Source: Clostridia bacterium
Lineage (GTDB): Bacteria; Bacillota; Clostridia; Oscillospirales; Acutalibacteraceae
Direction of reading: 5' to 3'
Assembly: GCA_017465465.1 (NCBI GenBank)
Contig: JAFTWE010000052.1
Location: 1 to 64,000, forward strand
DNA length: 64,000 nt
Of the stretch, positions 41,652 to 49,840 are shown in pieces. The translations under genes and the position numbers were made by a program. The first letter of the stretch is position 1. Every line of letters begins with the position of its first letter. Under the pieces are notes generated by a model, which did not search any database, was not told the origin of the DNA, and worked only from the letters and a program-made list of their open reading frames with translations.

Positions 41652-43151
41652 ATGTCAAAGCGTACTGCAGGTGTGCTTATGCACATTTCATCTCTGCCAG
41701 GTCCCTTCGGAATCGGCGGATTCGGTGAAAGCGCCCTGCGTTTTGTTGATTTTTTAAAGCAGACTCATTTTACCTATTGGCAGGTTTTACCTTTTCACCC
41801 TGTTGATGAGGTGAATTCTCCTTATAAGAGTGAAAGCGCATTTGCGGGCAACTACCTCTTTATTGACCCTGCTATGCTTTTAAAAGACGGTCTTGTGTCC
41901 CAATCTGATGTTGATGACTGCCGATATAACGGCACACCCTACACCGCAGATTATGATTTTGCAAGGGAGAAAAAGCTTGCTCTTTTAAAAACAGCATACA
42001 AAAATATCGGCGAAAAAGAAAAGCAGGCTGTGGCTCTTTTTGCACAAAGCCATTTCTGGGTTGAGGATTTCGCTCTTTTTAAGGCTGTGAAAGAAATTAA
42101 CGGCGAAATCCCTTGGTGGAAATGGGATGAATCACAGCGTAATTTCGGCACTTGCTCACAAAACAAGGAGCAGTACCGCGAACAGATGAATTTCTGGATT
42201 TTTGTTCAGTATATTTTCTTTAAGCAGTGGCAAGAGATTAAGGCCTATGCAAATGAAAACGGAATTAAAATCTTAGGTGATATGCCTGTTTATGTGTCTA
42301 TGGACAGCGCTGATGTATGGAGCAACGTTGAAATTTTCAAAATTGATAAAGAAACCTTTGTGCCCGATGAGGTTGCAGGTGTTCCGCCCGATTATTTCTC
42401 AGAAGACGGTCAGCTCTGGGGCAACCCCCTCTATGACTGGGATGCTATGGAAAAAGACGGTTTTTCCTGGTGGGTGCGCCGCCTTGGTGAAGAGCTGTCT
42501 GTTTATGATACAGTCCGCATCGACCATTTCAGAGGTCTTGCATCCTTCTGGGCTGTGCCTTTCGGCAGTAAAACTGCCCGCAACGGTGAGTGGAAAAACG
42601 GACCCGGTATGAAGCTGTTTGACGCTATTAACAAGGCTTATGATAATCCCTCAATCATCGCAGAGGATTTGGGCGTTTTCGGTGAAGATGTTGTAAAGCT
42701 CCTTGAGGATACAGGTTTCCCCGGTATCAGGGTTATTCAATTTGCCTTTGGCGGTGACGCATCAAACGAGCATCTTCCCCACAATTACCCCAAGAATGTT
42801 ATTGCATGCCTCGGCACTCACGATAACAACACTCTCCTCGGCTGGCTTTATGAGCTTAGTGAGGGTGAGCGAAAGCACGCTCTTGATTACTGCTCTTATG
42901 ACGGCGGAAACTGGGGCGAGGGTGGTTACAAAGCTCCTGCTTGCCGCAAGGTGATTGAAACTGTGTGGAAGTCCTGTGCAGATACTGCAATTATTGCTTT
43001 TCAGGATTTGTGCGGCTTCGGCAACGATGCGAGAATGAACATTCCAGGTATTGCCGAGCTTAACTGGAGAATCCGCACCACTCAGGAAACTATTGATAAC
43101 ATTGATAAAGAATATTTTGTTAAAATAAACTCCCTTTACGGCAGAGGTTAA
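41652..43151 (+). CDS. malQ: 4-alpha-glucanotransferase
   Basis: The 499-residue GH77 enzyme moves maltosyl and longer units between alpha-1,4-glucans in maltodextrin and glycogen metabolism. The nucleophile Asp sits in VRIDHFRGL, the acid/base Glu in IIAEDLGV and the transition-state Asp in GTHDNNTLLGWL. The SSLPGPFGIGGFG and WGNPLYDWDAM blocks are typical, and the length is normal. It is followed one base later by birA. Confidence 0.95.
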   Translation: MSKRTAGVLMHISSLPGPFGIGGFGESALRFVDFLKQTHFTYWQVLPFHPVDEVNSPYKSESAFAGNYLFIDPAMLLKDGLVSQSDVDDCRYNGTPYTADYDFAREKKLALLKTAYKNIGEKEKQAVALFAQSHFWVEDFALFKAVKEINGEIPWWKWDESQRNFGTCSQNKEQYREQMNFWIFVQYIFFKQWQEIKAYANENGIKILGDMPVYVSMDSADVWSNVEIFKIDKETFVPDEVAGVPPDYFSEDGQLWGNPLYDWDAMEKDGFSWWVRRLGEELSVYDTVRIDHFRGLASFWAVPFGSKTARNGEWKNGPGMKLFDAINKAYDNPSIIAEDLGVFGEDVVKLLEDTGFPGIRVIQFAFGGDASNEHLPHNYPKNVIACLGTHDNNTLLGWLYELSEGERKHALDYCSYDGGNWGEGGYKAPACRKVIETVWKSCADTAIIAFQDLCGFGNDARMNIPGIAELNWRIRTTQETIDNIDKEYFVKINSLYGRG

Positions 43152-43152
43152 A

Positions 43153-43854
43153 ATGAATTTTAATGTTATAAAAAAAGGAACGGTAACATCTACAAACACA
43201 CTTTTAAAGCAGCAGGCAAAGGATTTGCCTCACGGCACGGTAATTGTTGCAGATTGCCAGACCGGGGGCAGGGGAAGGCTTGGCAGAAGCTTTTATTCCC
43301 CAAATGAAACGGGGATTTATATGTCAATTCTTCTCAAAAAAGATTTCGGCACAAATCCAACCCTCGTAACCACAATGACAGCCGTTGCTGTAATGAAGGC
43401 GGTGGAAAAGGCTGCAAATAAAAAAGCTCAGGTTAAATGGGTCAATGATATTTTGATTGAGGGTAAAAAGGTATGCGGAATTCTCACCGAGGGCGCATTT
43501 TGCGGCGGCGAGCTTGAATATATGATTGTCGGCATCGGCATCAACACTTCAACTGTTGACTTCCCTCAGGAAATCAAAGACATTGCAGGAAGTGTAAGCT
43601 GTGATAAAGATAAGCTCTTTTCAGCCTTGCTTGATTGTTTTTCTGATGAATTTAATAATCTTCAAAGCGGAGAGTTTCTTGATTTTTACCGCCAAAGGTG
43701 TGTTACGCTTAACAAAAATATAAAAATAATATCCCCCGAAAAAGAACCTGTTGAGGCTTTTTCTCAGGGGATAGACGATAACGCCGCTTTAATTGTAAAA
43801 TATTCAGACGGAACAACAGGAGCTGTTTCATCAGGTGAAGTCAGCATCCGCTAA
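43153..43854 (+). CDS. birA: Biotin protein ligase
   Basis: The 233-residue enzyme attaches biotin to carboxylase carrier domains. The biotin/ATP motif GGRGRLGRSF and KWVNDILIEGKKVCGIL are intact, followed by a small C-terminal SH3-like domain. The N-terminal DNA-binding domain of the bifunctional BirA repressor is absent, so it is probably not a regulator. Its stop overlaps the tail-to-tail repressor gene by four bases. Confidence 0.93.
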   Translation: MNFNVIKKGTVTSTNTLLKQQAKDLPHGTVIVADCQTGGRGRLGRSFYSPNETGIYMSILLKKDFGTNPTLVTTMTAVAVMKAVEKAANKKAQVKWVNDILIEGKKVCGILTEGAFCGGELEYMIVGIGINTSTVDFPQEIKDIAGSVSCDKDKLFSALLDCFSDEFNNLQSGEFLDFYRQRCVTLNKNIKIISPEKEPVEAFSQGIDDNAALIVKYSDGTTGAVSSGEVSIR

Positions 43855-44444
43855 AACTTGCCTCTGAGCTCAACCACCTTGCCGATAATGTTTACAGGCA
43901 AGCGTGAAACCTCTTCGGCGGAATAAATCATAACATCATAATTAGGGTTAAAAGGTACCAGTGAAAGGCTGGTGCCTTTTTTTATAACCTTTTTAACTGT
44001 TGCGTCCATTGAATTAACAAGCACAACCGCAACATCGCCGCTGTCAACATCGCTTTGCTTTCTGACAATAACAACATCATTTTCACAAATTCTCGGTTCC
44101 ATACTGTTGCCCTTAATCTGCAGGGCAAAAAAGTCACCCGTTGCGGCAAGCTGGGGAGAAATCTCTTCATAATCAAGAATTTCTTCCACCGCCTCAATGG
44201 GCATTCCTGCTCTGACATAACCCAACACGGGGATAACAACCTTGTTATCTTTGCCTGAATCAAGCCCCATTATTGTGTCAACGGGAACATCAAAAATCTC
44301 AGATAAAATTCTGAGGGAATTTGTGTCAGGGTCCGTTCTGCCCTTTTCCCACTGGCTGACAGCGGTCTGGTGAACATCGCACAGCTTTGCAAGCTGAGCT
44401 TGTGTTAACCCTTTTTTGTTTCTTAAATCCTTAATAATACTCAT
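43851..44444 (-). CDS. LexA/CI-type self-cleaving repressor
   Basis: The 197-residue protein has an N-terminal XRE helix-turn-helix (about 7-60; LTQAQLAKLCDVHQTAVSQW) and a C-terminal S24 peptidase domain. The cleavage site Ala79-Gly80 (VRAGMP), catalytic Ser114 (GNSMEP) and Lys151 are all present, with the same spacing as in Escherichia coli LexA (Gly to Ser 34, Ser to Lys 37). It should be autoproteolysed with RecA during DNA damage. It faces the phage-like activator gene across a shared operator region and probably represses both its own and the activator promoter. Confidence 0.92.
   Translation of the reverse strand: MSIIKDLRNKKGLTQAQLAKLCDVHQTAVSQWEKGRTDPDTNSLRILSEIFDVPVDTIMGLDSGKDNKVVIPVLGYVRAGMPIEAVEEILDYEEISPQLAATGDFFALQIKGNSMEPRICENDVVIVRKQSDVDSGDVAVVLVNSMDATVKKVIKKGTSLSLVPFNPNYDVMIYSAEEVSRLPVNIIGKVVELRGKF
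43950..43983 (+). terminator. Terminator for birA inside the antisense repressor gene
   Basis: The stem AAAAGGTACCAG / CTGGTGCCTTTT (one T-G wobble) with a 7-base loop is followed by TTT. In the plus direction it forms an intrinsic terminator about 100 bases after birA, encoded within the repressor gene on the other strand. Confidence 0.6.
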
Positions 44445-44468
44445 ATTTACACACCCTTTAACGCCTAT

Positions 44469-44497
44469 ATTATGAGCTAAACTATTGAAAAAGTCAA
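44469..44497 (-). promoter_or_regulatory. Promoter of the repressor gene
   Basis: On the minus strand, TTGACT (44492-44497), 17 bases, then CATAAT (44469-44474). The palindrome at 44481-44501 overlaps its -35 box, as expected for autorepression. Confidence 0.65.
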
Positions 44498-44578
44498 TAG
44501 TTTTTAATAAAAAATAGTATTTCTAATATTTTGCTTGACAAACAGAACAAATGTTTATATAATAATAGCTGTGCTATT
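44481..44578. promoter_or_regulatory. Operator region of the LexA/CI-type repressor
   Basis: Three palindromes lie between the divergent promoters: ACTATTGA-aaaag-TCAATAGT (44481-44501), AAATA-g-TATTT (44512-44522), and AATAGC-tgt-GCTATT (44564-44578) covering the start region of the rightward promoter. They share AATAG half sites. They are good candidates for the repressor binding sites. Confidence 0.6.
44535..44563 (+). promoter_or_regulatory. Consensus promoter of the baseplate and lysis module
   Basis: TTGACA (44535-44540), 17 bases, TATAAT (44558-44563), a perfect sigma-A promoter. The third palindrome follows immediately, so repression should be tight. Confidence 0.8.
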
Positions 44579-44594
44579 CAAGGAGGTGATAAAA

Positions 44595-45239
44595 ATGAAA
44601 AGCATAACTGACAGCCTTATTTCTTTGGAAGAGGCAAATTTTGCGCTGAAATGTATGAGGGAATATATGTTTACTCCTGCAGAGGCAATGGAATCGATTG
44701 AAAGCGTGGTCAATCGGGTGAGAAATATTGATATGGCACAGCTCACCAATCACATAATCAACACAAGGCTTTCAGCTGTTCAGCGTCATGTTATAAGGAG
44801 GTGTTGCCTTGATTCAATAAGTGCAAATCAGTGCGCTCAGGAGCTTGGAATCAGCCTGAGGGCAGTTTATTCGGCAAGGGCGAGAGGGTTAGAGATAATA
44901 GAAGAATATCTTGAACCTCTTGTGATGTATTTTCGAAATCTGCAGGGGAGAGAAGCTGTTCCGCTTTTTGCGGAAAACTCGCTGAAAATTCTTGCTTCAC
45001 AAGCTCACAAACAAGGGGAAACGGCTACCGTTATAAAAAATATCAGAACCGCTCACGATGCGAGCGTAAAGGACACCGCTAAGGTGACAGGGGTAAGGGA
45101 AAAGGATATTTTATCTGCTGAAAAAGGGACACGCCCTTTATCTGTTGATGAAATAGAAAACTACAGCCGAGCTTTCGGCGTGAATATAATAATTGAATTT
45201 AACAAAGGAAAGGTAACAGCTAAATGGAAAGAACAATAA
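44595..45239 (+). CDS. Phage-like transcription regulator (sigma region 4-like HTH)
   Basis: The protein has 214 residues from the ATG at 44595 (AGGAGGTG 7 bases upstream). Residues 55-105 hold a sigma-70 region 4-like helix-turn-helix (SAVQRHVIRRCCLDS, then NQCAQELGISLRAVYSARA). Residues 150-200 hold a second, XRE-like helix-turn-helix (VTGVREKDILSAEKGTRPLS). ArpU/late-activator proteins of phages have a similar first part. It is the first gene under the repressor-controlled promoter, so it probably turns on other genes, possibly including the distant head module. Confidence 0.72.
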   Translation: MKSITDSLISLEEANFALKCMREYMFTPAEAMESIESVVNRVRNIDMAQLTNHIINTRLSAVQRHVIRRCCLDSISANQCAQELGISLRAVYSARARGLEIIEEYLEPLVMYFRNLQGREAVPLFAENSLKILASQAHKQGETATVIKNIRTAHDASVKDTAKVTGVREKDILSAEKGTRPLSVDEIENYSRAFGVNIIIEFNKGKVTAKWKEQ

Positions 45240-45466
45240 CTGACCTCAGCGCCGATTATTTCAAAGCGGCGGCTGATATGGATTGCCTTATTAAAAAAGT
45301 TACCGACAGATTAAAAGAAGCTGTTGATAACGGCGAAACTGATAAATGCTATCAGCTAAAACAAAAAAGACTTATGTTTTATTCTCAGAAGCGTGAGCTT
45401 TTAGATATAGCTTATACGCTTGAAAACTATTACAAAAAGGAGGAAATTTTACTTGAATCTGCTTAA
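45224..45466 (+). CDS. Small coiled-coil protein of the phage-like module
   Basis: An 80-residue, highly charged helical protein (KVTDRLKEAVDNGETDK, LKQKRLMFYSQKRELLD). It overlaps the regulator gene by 16 bases and the next gene by 14. No family is recognised. Its position suits a small structural or regulatory phage protein. Confidence 0.65.
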   Translation: MERTITDLSADYFKAAADMDCLIKKVTDRLKEAVDNGETDKCYQLKQKRLMFYSQKRELLDIAYTLENYYKKEEILLESA

Positions 45467-47306
45467 TTTATATGCAAACGGAAATCTGCTCACTCTCGGA
45501 AGCAGACCTATGACAACCAGCGGAAGTGTCAATTACGACACCTGCGCTTTTAACTTTAACGACGACTGGAAGGGCTTTGATAGAACGGCGGTTTTTGCTA
45601 TTGGAGATGCAGTGTGCTATGCCGTTGAGCTTGACGACACAGGGGTATGCAAAATTCCGAAAGAATGCCTTTTGAAAACGGGCATTTTAAAAATCGGCGT
45701 AGTCGGTGAAGACGACGAGGGAACAATAATTTCAACCAATATTGTTACTCAGCGTGTTGTTGAGGGCGCAAATAACGGTGAAATGGAATTTACCCCCGTC
45801 AACCCTGAAACCGGCAACAATGAAGACGGAATAACATCAGATGAATCTGCCGTTCATCTTTTGTGGCAGGATGACAGCTTTGAGCTTTCACCTGATTTTA
45901 TTCTCGACGATTATTCCAATGTTGACGAAACGGATATTCACTCGGTTTATAATGTGGTTTTTACAAAGCTTGCAGAAGAATATCCGTCTTATGTTACCGC
46001 AAATGTGGAGGGTCAGGATTACTCGGGTAATGATATTATGTCATTTACCTTTACGGGCAATGATTACGACCGTGTTATTCTGATTACCGCCAACCACTTC
46101 GCATCAAGCTATATGACAGTGCGTGCTCTCGGAGGATTTTTCAAAAATCTTTGTGAAAATTACAAAAAGAATGCTAATCTCAACTTCCTTCACAGCAAGG
46201 TGAAATTTGTTGTTTTGCCGGTTGTATGCCCTGAAGCGCTTTTTGGAAAATCCCGACACAATCTTAACGGAGTGGCAACTTTTGTGAACTATGACCACTT
46301 TTTTGACGAAAGTCCCATTGAAGATAAGGGCGAATGTTCTTTTTCAGAGCCTGAAACAATTCCCGTAATATCTCTCATTGATGTTTTAAGCGAAGAAAAA
46401 TGTGTTTTGCACTGTGATTTTGAGTGTGGCAATTTTTCGGATGTGGGCAAAAAGGTATATTATAAAGCAAACGATATTACCCCTTGCAATGAATTGCACG
46501 ATACCGTTTCTAAATTCGACACAAGATATGAGCAGACAGATTTATATTATTCAACTGAATTTATTGAAACAAATGCACCCATTGCAACTAACTATTCAAC
46601 ATATCTTTACGGTATTAACGCTTGCTCGGTTGTGTGGTCAAATGCTCGATTTACAACGAGCGCAATGAATGAAGCGACCTTAAAATATATAAAATTTATG
46701 GGAACATTATTGCTTGATTCGGCTAAAAAGTGCATTAGCGCAAACCGACCCAAAACGGGAACTGTTACCAAGCATATCGCCTGGCGCGGAAACACAGAAA
46801 CGGACTATGTTGCCCTCACCAGCTCTTGCACACCTATGTGGGTGTCGGGCTATAAGCAAAGGCTGAAGGGTAATTTCAATGTTACCGTCAATGGCTTTAT
46901 TATTGTTGATTCTGAATATGAAACCAAGGTCAGGGTCAAGCCGCTTCTTTATCAGAAAGGCTCACCTACAGATGATTACGAACAAAGGTTTGCAACCCAG
47001 GTATTTGATTCTGAGCAGACGATGCATCAGGGCCTTAACACAATACCCTTCAGCAGTACAATCAGCTGTAAATATTCAAATATATATGGCGGAATTTGTA
47101 GGGAGCTTTATACCGTAATAGCTGCCGCAAGCGGAAAGGAAGTTAAGGTAATCGCAGTTTCTTACACTGTTACGGCTATTCCCTCAGACGGCAGAAATTC
47201 GGTTGAGGTGCTTTCGCCTACAGGACTTGCTTCGGATTATACCGACGAAAACACAATGCCTGTTTTTGAGGTGAAATACCCCGAAATGTATTATGATGCA
47301 ATATAA
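45453..47306 (+). CDS. Baseplate-type protein with M14-like peptidase domain
   Basis: The protein has 617 residues from a TTG start at 45453, chosen because AAGGAGG lies 9 bases upstream. Residues 5-105 resemble the BppU-type N-terminal domain of Firmicutes phage baseplate/fibre proteins (SVNYDTCAFNFNDDWKGFDR). Residues 160-400 have the order of an M14 carboxypeptidase-like domain: EGQDYSGNDI, ITANHFASS, a RHNLNGVATFVNYDHFF block and VLHCDFECG. The zinc ligands His215 and His320 are present, but the middle HxxE Glu is Ser218. The C-terminal ~150 residues are beta-rich. It may be a wall- or surface-binding tip protein. Confidence 0.7.
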   Translation: MNLLNLYANGNLLTLGSRPMTTSGSVNYDTCAFNFNDDWKGFDRTAVFAIGDAVCYAVELDDTGVCKIPKECLLKTGILKIGVVGEDDEGTIISTNIVTQRVVEGANNGEMEFTPVNPETGNNEDGITSDESAVHLLWQDDSFELSPDFILDDYSNVDETDIHSVYNVVFTKLAEEYPSYVTANVEGQDYSGNDIMSFTFTGNDYDRVILITANHFASSYMTVRALGGFFKNLCENYKKNANLNFLHSKVKFVVLPVVCPEALFGKSRHNLNGVATFVNYDHFFDESPIEDKGECSFSEPETIPVISLIDVLSEEKCVLHCDFECGNFSDVGKKVYYKANDITPCNELHDTVSKFDTRYEQTDLYYSTEFIETNAPIATNYSTYLYGINACSVVWSNARFTTSAMNEATLKYIKFMGTLLLDSAKKCISANRPKTGTVTKHIAWRGNTETDYVALTSSCTPMWVSGYKQRLKGNFNVTVNGFIIVDSEYETKVRVKPLLYQKGSPTDDYEQRFATQVFDSEQTMHQGLNTIPFSSTISCKYSNIYGGICRELYTVIAAASGKEVKVIAVSYTVTAIPSDGRNSVEVLSPTGLASDYTDENTMPVFEVKYPEMYYDAI

Positions 47307-47315
47307 AGGGGTGAA

Positions 47316-48008
47316 ATGATGAGCAAAATAAGTAATTTGATTTTTAACGGTGAAAAGCATTATCTTACTTCCTCTTACGGAAAACGCACGCAGATTTCCA
47401 CTGCCGCAGGTGCCACATCAAGCTTTCATTACGGAACAGATTACGGTACCTATTCAAAAAAGCTTATGCAGTATGCTATTGAAGACGGAACGGTCCTTTC
47501 CTGCGGAGTTGCTTCTGACGGCGCAAAATATGTGTGGGTCAGTTATCCGCGAATCGGCAAAAAGCTTTTGCATTATCACCTTGACAGCGTTCTTGTTAAA
47601 AAAGGGCAATCAGTCAAAAAGGGAACAAAGCTTGGTAAAACAGGCAAAACAGGCAAGGCAACGGGGATTCATCTGCACCTCGGGGTTAAGGATTTGAAAA
47701 CTGATAAATATGAAGACCCCGAAATTTTTGCAAAGAATTACACTCCCCCAAAGAAGTATTCTGTAGGGGTGTATAAGGTTACGGCAAATGTGCTCAATGT
47801 GCGAAACGGTGCAGGTACAAGCTACGCGGTTAAAAGGTTTTCTTCGTTCACCGCCAATGCAAAGCAGCAGATTAAAAGGCTCAATTCGGGTAAGGCCTGC
47901 AACGGCTATGTTAAGGGCGTAATCTGCACGGTGAGCAAGGTTTCAAACTCCTGTTGGGGCAAAACACCCTCAGGATGGATAAGCCTTGAATACTGCACGA
48001 GGGTCTGA
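47316..48008 (+). CDS. M23 peptidase endolysin with SH3b domain
   Basis: The 230-residue peptidoglycan hydrolase has a LytM/M23 domain (about 15-140) with zinc motif HYGTD and the distal HLHLG, both intact. A C-terminal bacterial SH3 domain (VTANVLNVRNGAGTSYA) for wall binding covers about 150-225. No signal peptide, so release depends on the holin encoded two genes later. Adjacent ATGs at 47316 and 47319; GGGGTG precedes them. Confidence 0.88.
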   Translation: MMSKISNLIFNGEKHYLTSSYGKRTQISTAAGATSSFHYGTDYGTYSKKLMQYAIEDGTVLSCGVASDGAKYVWVSYPRIGKKLLHYHLDSVLVKKGQSVKKGTKLGKTGKTGKATGIHLHLGVKDLKTDKYEDPEIFAKNYTPPKKYSVGVYKVTANVLNVRNGAGTSYAVKRFSSFTANAKQQIKRLNSGKACNGYVKGVICTVSKVSNSCWGKTPSGWISLEYCTRV

Positions 48009-48009
48009 A

Positions 48010-48234
48010 ATGAGCAGCGATACATTGATTGCAATTCTATCTTTTTCAGGCACTTTATTGGGAACTCTCGGGGGAATAGTTGCCTCTAACAAGCTGACTG
48101 TTTACAGAATTTCTCAGCTTGAAAAGAAGGTTGAAAAACATAACAATTTGGTTGAGCGAATGATTAAGGTCGAAGATTCAACAAAATCGGCTCACCACAG
48201 AATTGATGATATAAGGAGATTATTTGATGAATAA
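48010..48234 (+). CDS. XhlA/hemolysin-like phage membrane protein
   Basis: The protein has 74 residues from the ATG at 48010. One N-terminal membrane helix (LIAILSFSGTLLGTLGGIV) is followed by a coiled coil (ISQLEKKVEKHNNLVERMI). This is the layout of XhlA-type proteins that work with holins in prophage lysis cassettes. It starts two bases after the endolysin stop. Confidence 0.72.
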   Translation: MSSDTLIAILSFSGTLLGTLGGIVASNKLTVYRISQLEKKVEKHNNLVERMIKVEDSTKSAHHRIDDIRRLFDE

Positions 48235-48487
48235 AATAAATTTAAAGGGTGTTGAAATGTCAACCTGGGTAAGAACAGCGGTGCTTATAGCCGCTCTTAT
48301 CAATCAGGCTCTTGTTCTTTTCGGAATAACTCAGAATGAGGCTGATATGGACGATTTGACCTATTGCATTTCTTTTGCTTTCACCGCATTCAGCTCAGTA
48401 TGGTCGTGGTGGAAAAATAACTCATTTACTAAAAAAGCCCAAAAGGCAGATGAAGCGGTGATTTCTTCCGCTCAGGCAAAGGGCTGA
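48227..48487 (+). CDS. Phage holin (phi LC3 family)
   Basis: The protein has 86 residues from the ATG at 48227 (AAGGAG 8 bases upstream). The block STWVRTAVLIAALINQALVL, a second helix (YCISFAFTAFSSVWSWWKNN) and a polar Lys-rich tail match phi LC3-type holins. It should make the membrane pore that lets the M23 endolysin reach the wall. Last gene of the module; a terminator follows. Confidence 0.88.
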   Translation: MNKINLKGVEMSTWVRTAVLIAALINQALVLFGITQNEADMDDLTYCISFAFTAFSSVWSWWKNNSFTKKAQKADEAVISSAQAKG

Positions 48488-48492
48488 CTTTC

Positions 48493-48523
48493 AGAGCCGA
48501 GGCATAAGTCTCGGCTCTTTTTT
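48493..48523 (+). terminator. Intrinsic terminator of the baseplate and lysis module
   Basis: The stem AGAGCCGAG / CTCGGCTCT with an 8-base loop is followed by TTTTT, six bases after the holin stop. Confidence 0.9.
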
Positions 48524-48635
48524 GATTTATTTTAAACTTTATATAGTGAAAATATTGAATTATAGCCCTTTGCGGTTGACATTGAAAAACGACAATATTA
48601 TAATAAATTGGATTATCATTGTTGGAGGTGTCTGC

Positions 48636-49835
48636 GTGAAAAAAATACTTATAGTATCTCACTCAATGGAGCTTGGCGGCGCTGAAAGAGCCTTGCTCGG
48701 CCTTCTGAACAATATTGATTACAGCAGATTTTCGGTAGATTTGTTTCTTGAACGCCATACAGGTGAGCTGTTTGGCTTCATACCCCAAAATGTTAATCTT
48801 CTGCCTGAAAATCCTGCCTATGCCTGTATGGCTGTTCCAGTAGCGCAGGTAATTAAAAAATTAAAATTCGGTGTTGCCTTTGGCAGATATCTCGGCAAAA
48901 AGAAAGCCGATGAATTTATTGCTCAAAACGGTGTTAAAGACGGTGCAGATGTTCTGATAAATTACAGCCAGAAATACACTGTAAAGTTTATGCCGATGAT
49001 TTCCAAAACGGAATATGACCTTGTAATCAGCTTTTTAACTCCGCACTATTTTGCGGCAAACAAGGCAAACGGTAAGGTAAAAATTGCATGGATTCACACG
49101 GATTATTCCGCTGTTGAAATTGATAAAAAATCAGAGCTTGAAATGTGGTCGGCTTATGACAGAATAATCTCAATTTCAAAAGAGGTAACAAACAGCTTTT
49201 TAAAAGCCCTTCCCGAGACTCAAGATAAAATTACGGTCATACCCAATATGCACCCTGCGGATTTTATCAGAAGCAAGGCGGATGAGCTCGTTCCTGAGAG
49301 CGAAATGCCTTGTGACGGCGCAATAAATCTTCTTTCAATCGGCAGATTTTGCACAGCGAAGAATTTTGACAATCTACCGTTTATCTGCAAAGAGCTGATT
49401 GAAACCCACGGGCTTAATGTTAAATGGTACATAATCGGCTACGGAACAGACACCGAGCTTATCAAAGCCAACATCCGCAAAGCGGCAATGGAAAATAATG
49501 TGATAATTCTCGGCAAAAAAGAAAATCCGTACCCGTACATCAAACGGTGTGATTTTTACATTCAGCCGTCAAGGTATGAGGGTAATGCAGTTACGGTCAA
49601 TGAAGCGCTGATTTTAAAAAGACCTGTGGTAATTACAGATTATTCCACCGCCCGCAGTCAGATTAACCACGGTGTTGACGGAATAATTGTCCCCTTGCAA
49701 AACGACCTTTGCGCCAAGGGAATTGCAGATTTTATCGGCAATACTGAGCTTCAGGCAAAAATCAAATCAAATATTTCTTCGGCTGATTTTTCAAATGCCG
49801 AAAAGATTGAAGAGTTATACAAATTGATGAGGTAA
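48636..49835 (+). CDS. GT4-family glycosyltransferase
   Basis: The protein has 399 residues with a GTG start at 48636, chosen for GGAGGTG 5 bases upstream. The N-terminal fold begins SHSMELGGAERALLGLL, and the nucleotide-sugar domain contains LLSIGRFCTAKNFD, GKKENPYPYIKRCDFY and a late SRYEGNAVTVNEALIL block, typical of GT4. It probably adds a sugar to a surface polysaccharide or glycolipid. Donor and acceptor are unknown. It is followed five bases later by the GH38 gene. Confidence 0.9.
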   Translation: MKKILIVSHSMELGGAERALLGLLNNIDYSRFSVDLFLERHTGELFGFIPQNVNLLPENPAYACMAVPVAQVIKKLKFGVAFGRYLGKKKADEFIAQNGVKDGADVLINYSQKYTVKFMPMISKTEYDLVISFLTPHYFAANKANGKVKIAWIHTDYSAVEIDKKSELEMWSAYDRIISISKEVTNSFLKALPETQDKITVIPNMHPADFIRSKADELVPESEMPCDGAINLLSIGRFCTAKNFDNLPFICKELIETHGLNVKWYIIGYGTDTELIKANIRKAAMENNVIILGKKENPYPYIKRCDFYIQPSRYEGNAVTVNEALILKRPVVITDYSTARSQINHGVDGIIVPLQNDLCAKGIADFIGNTELQAKIKSNISSADFSNAEKIEELYKLMR

Positions 49836-49840
49836 GCAAT

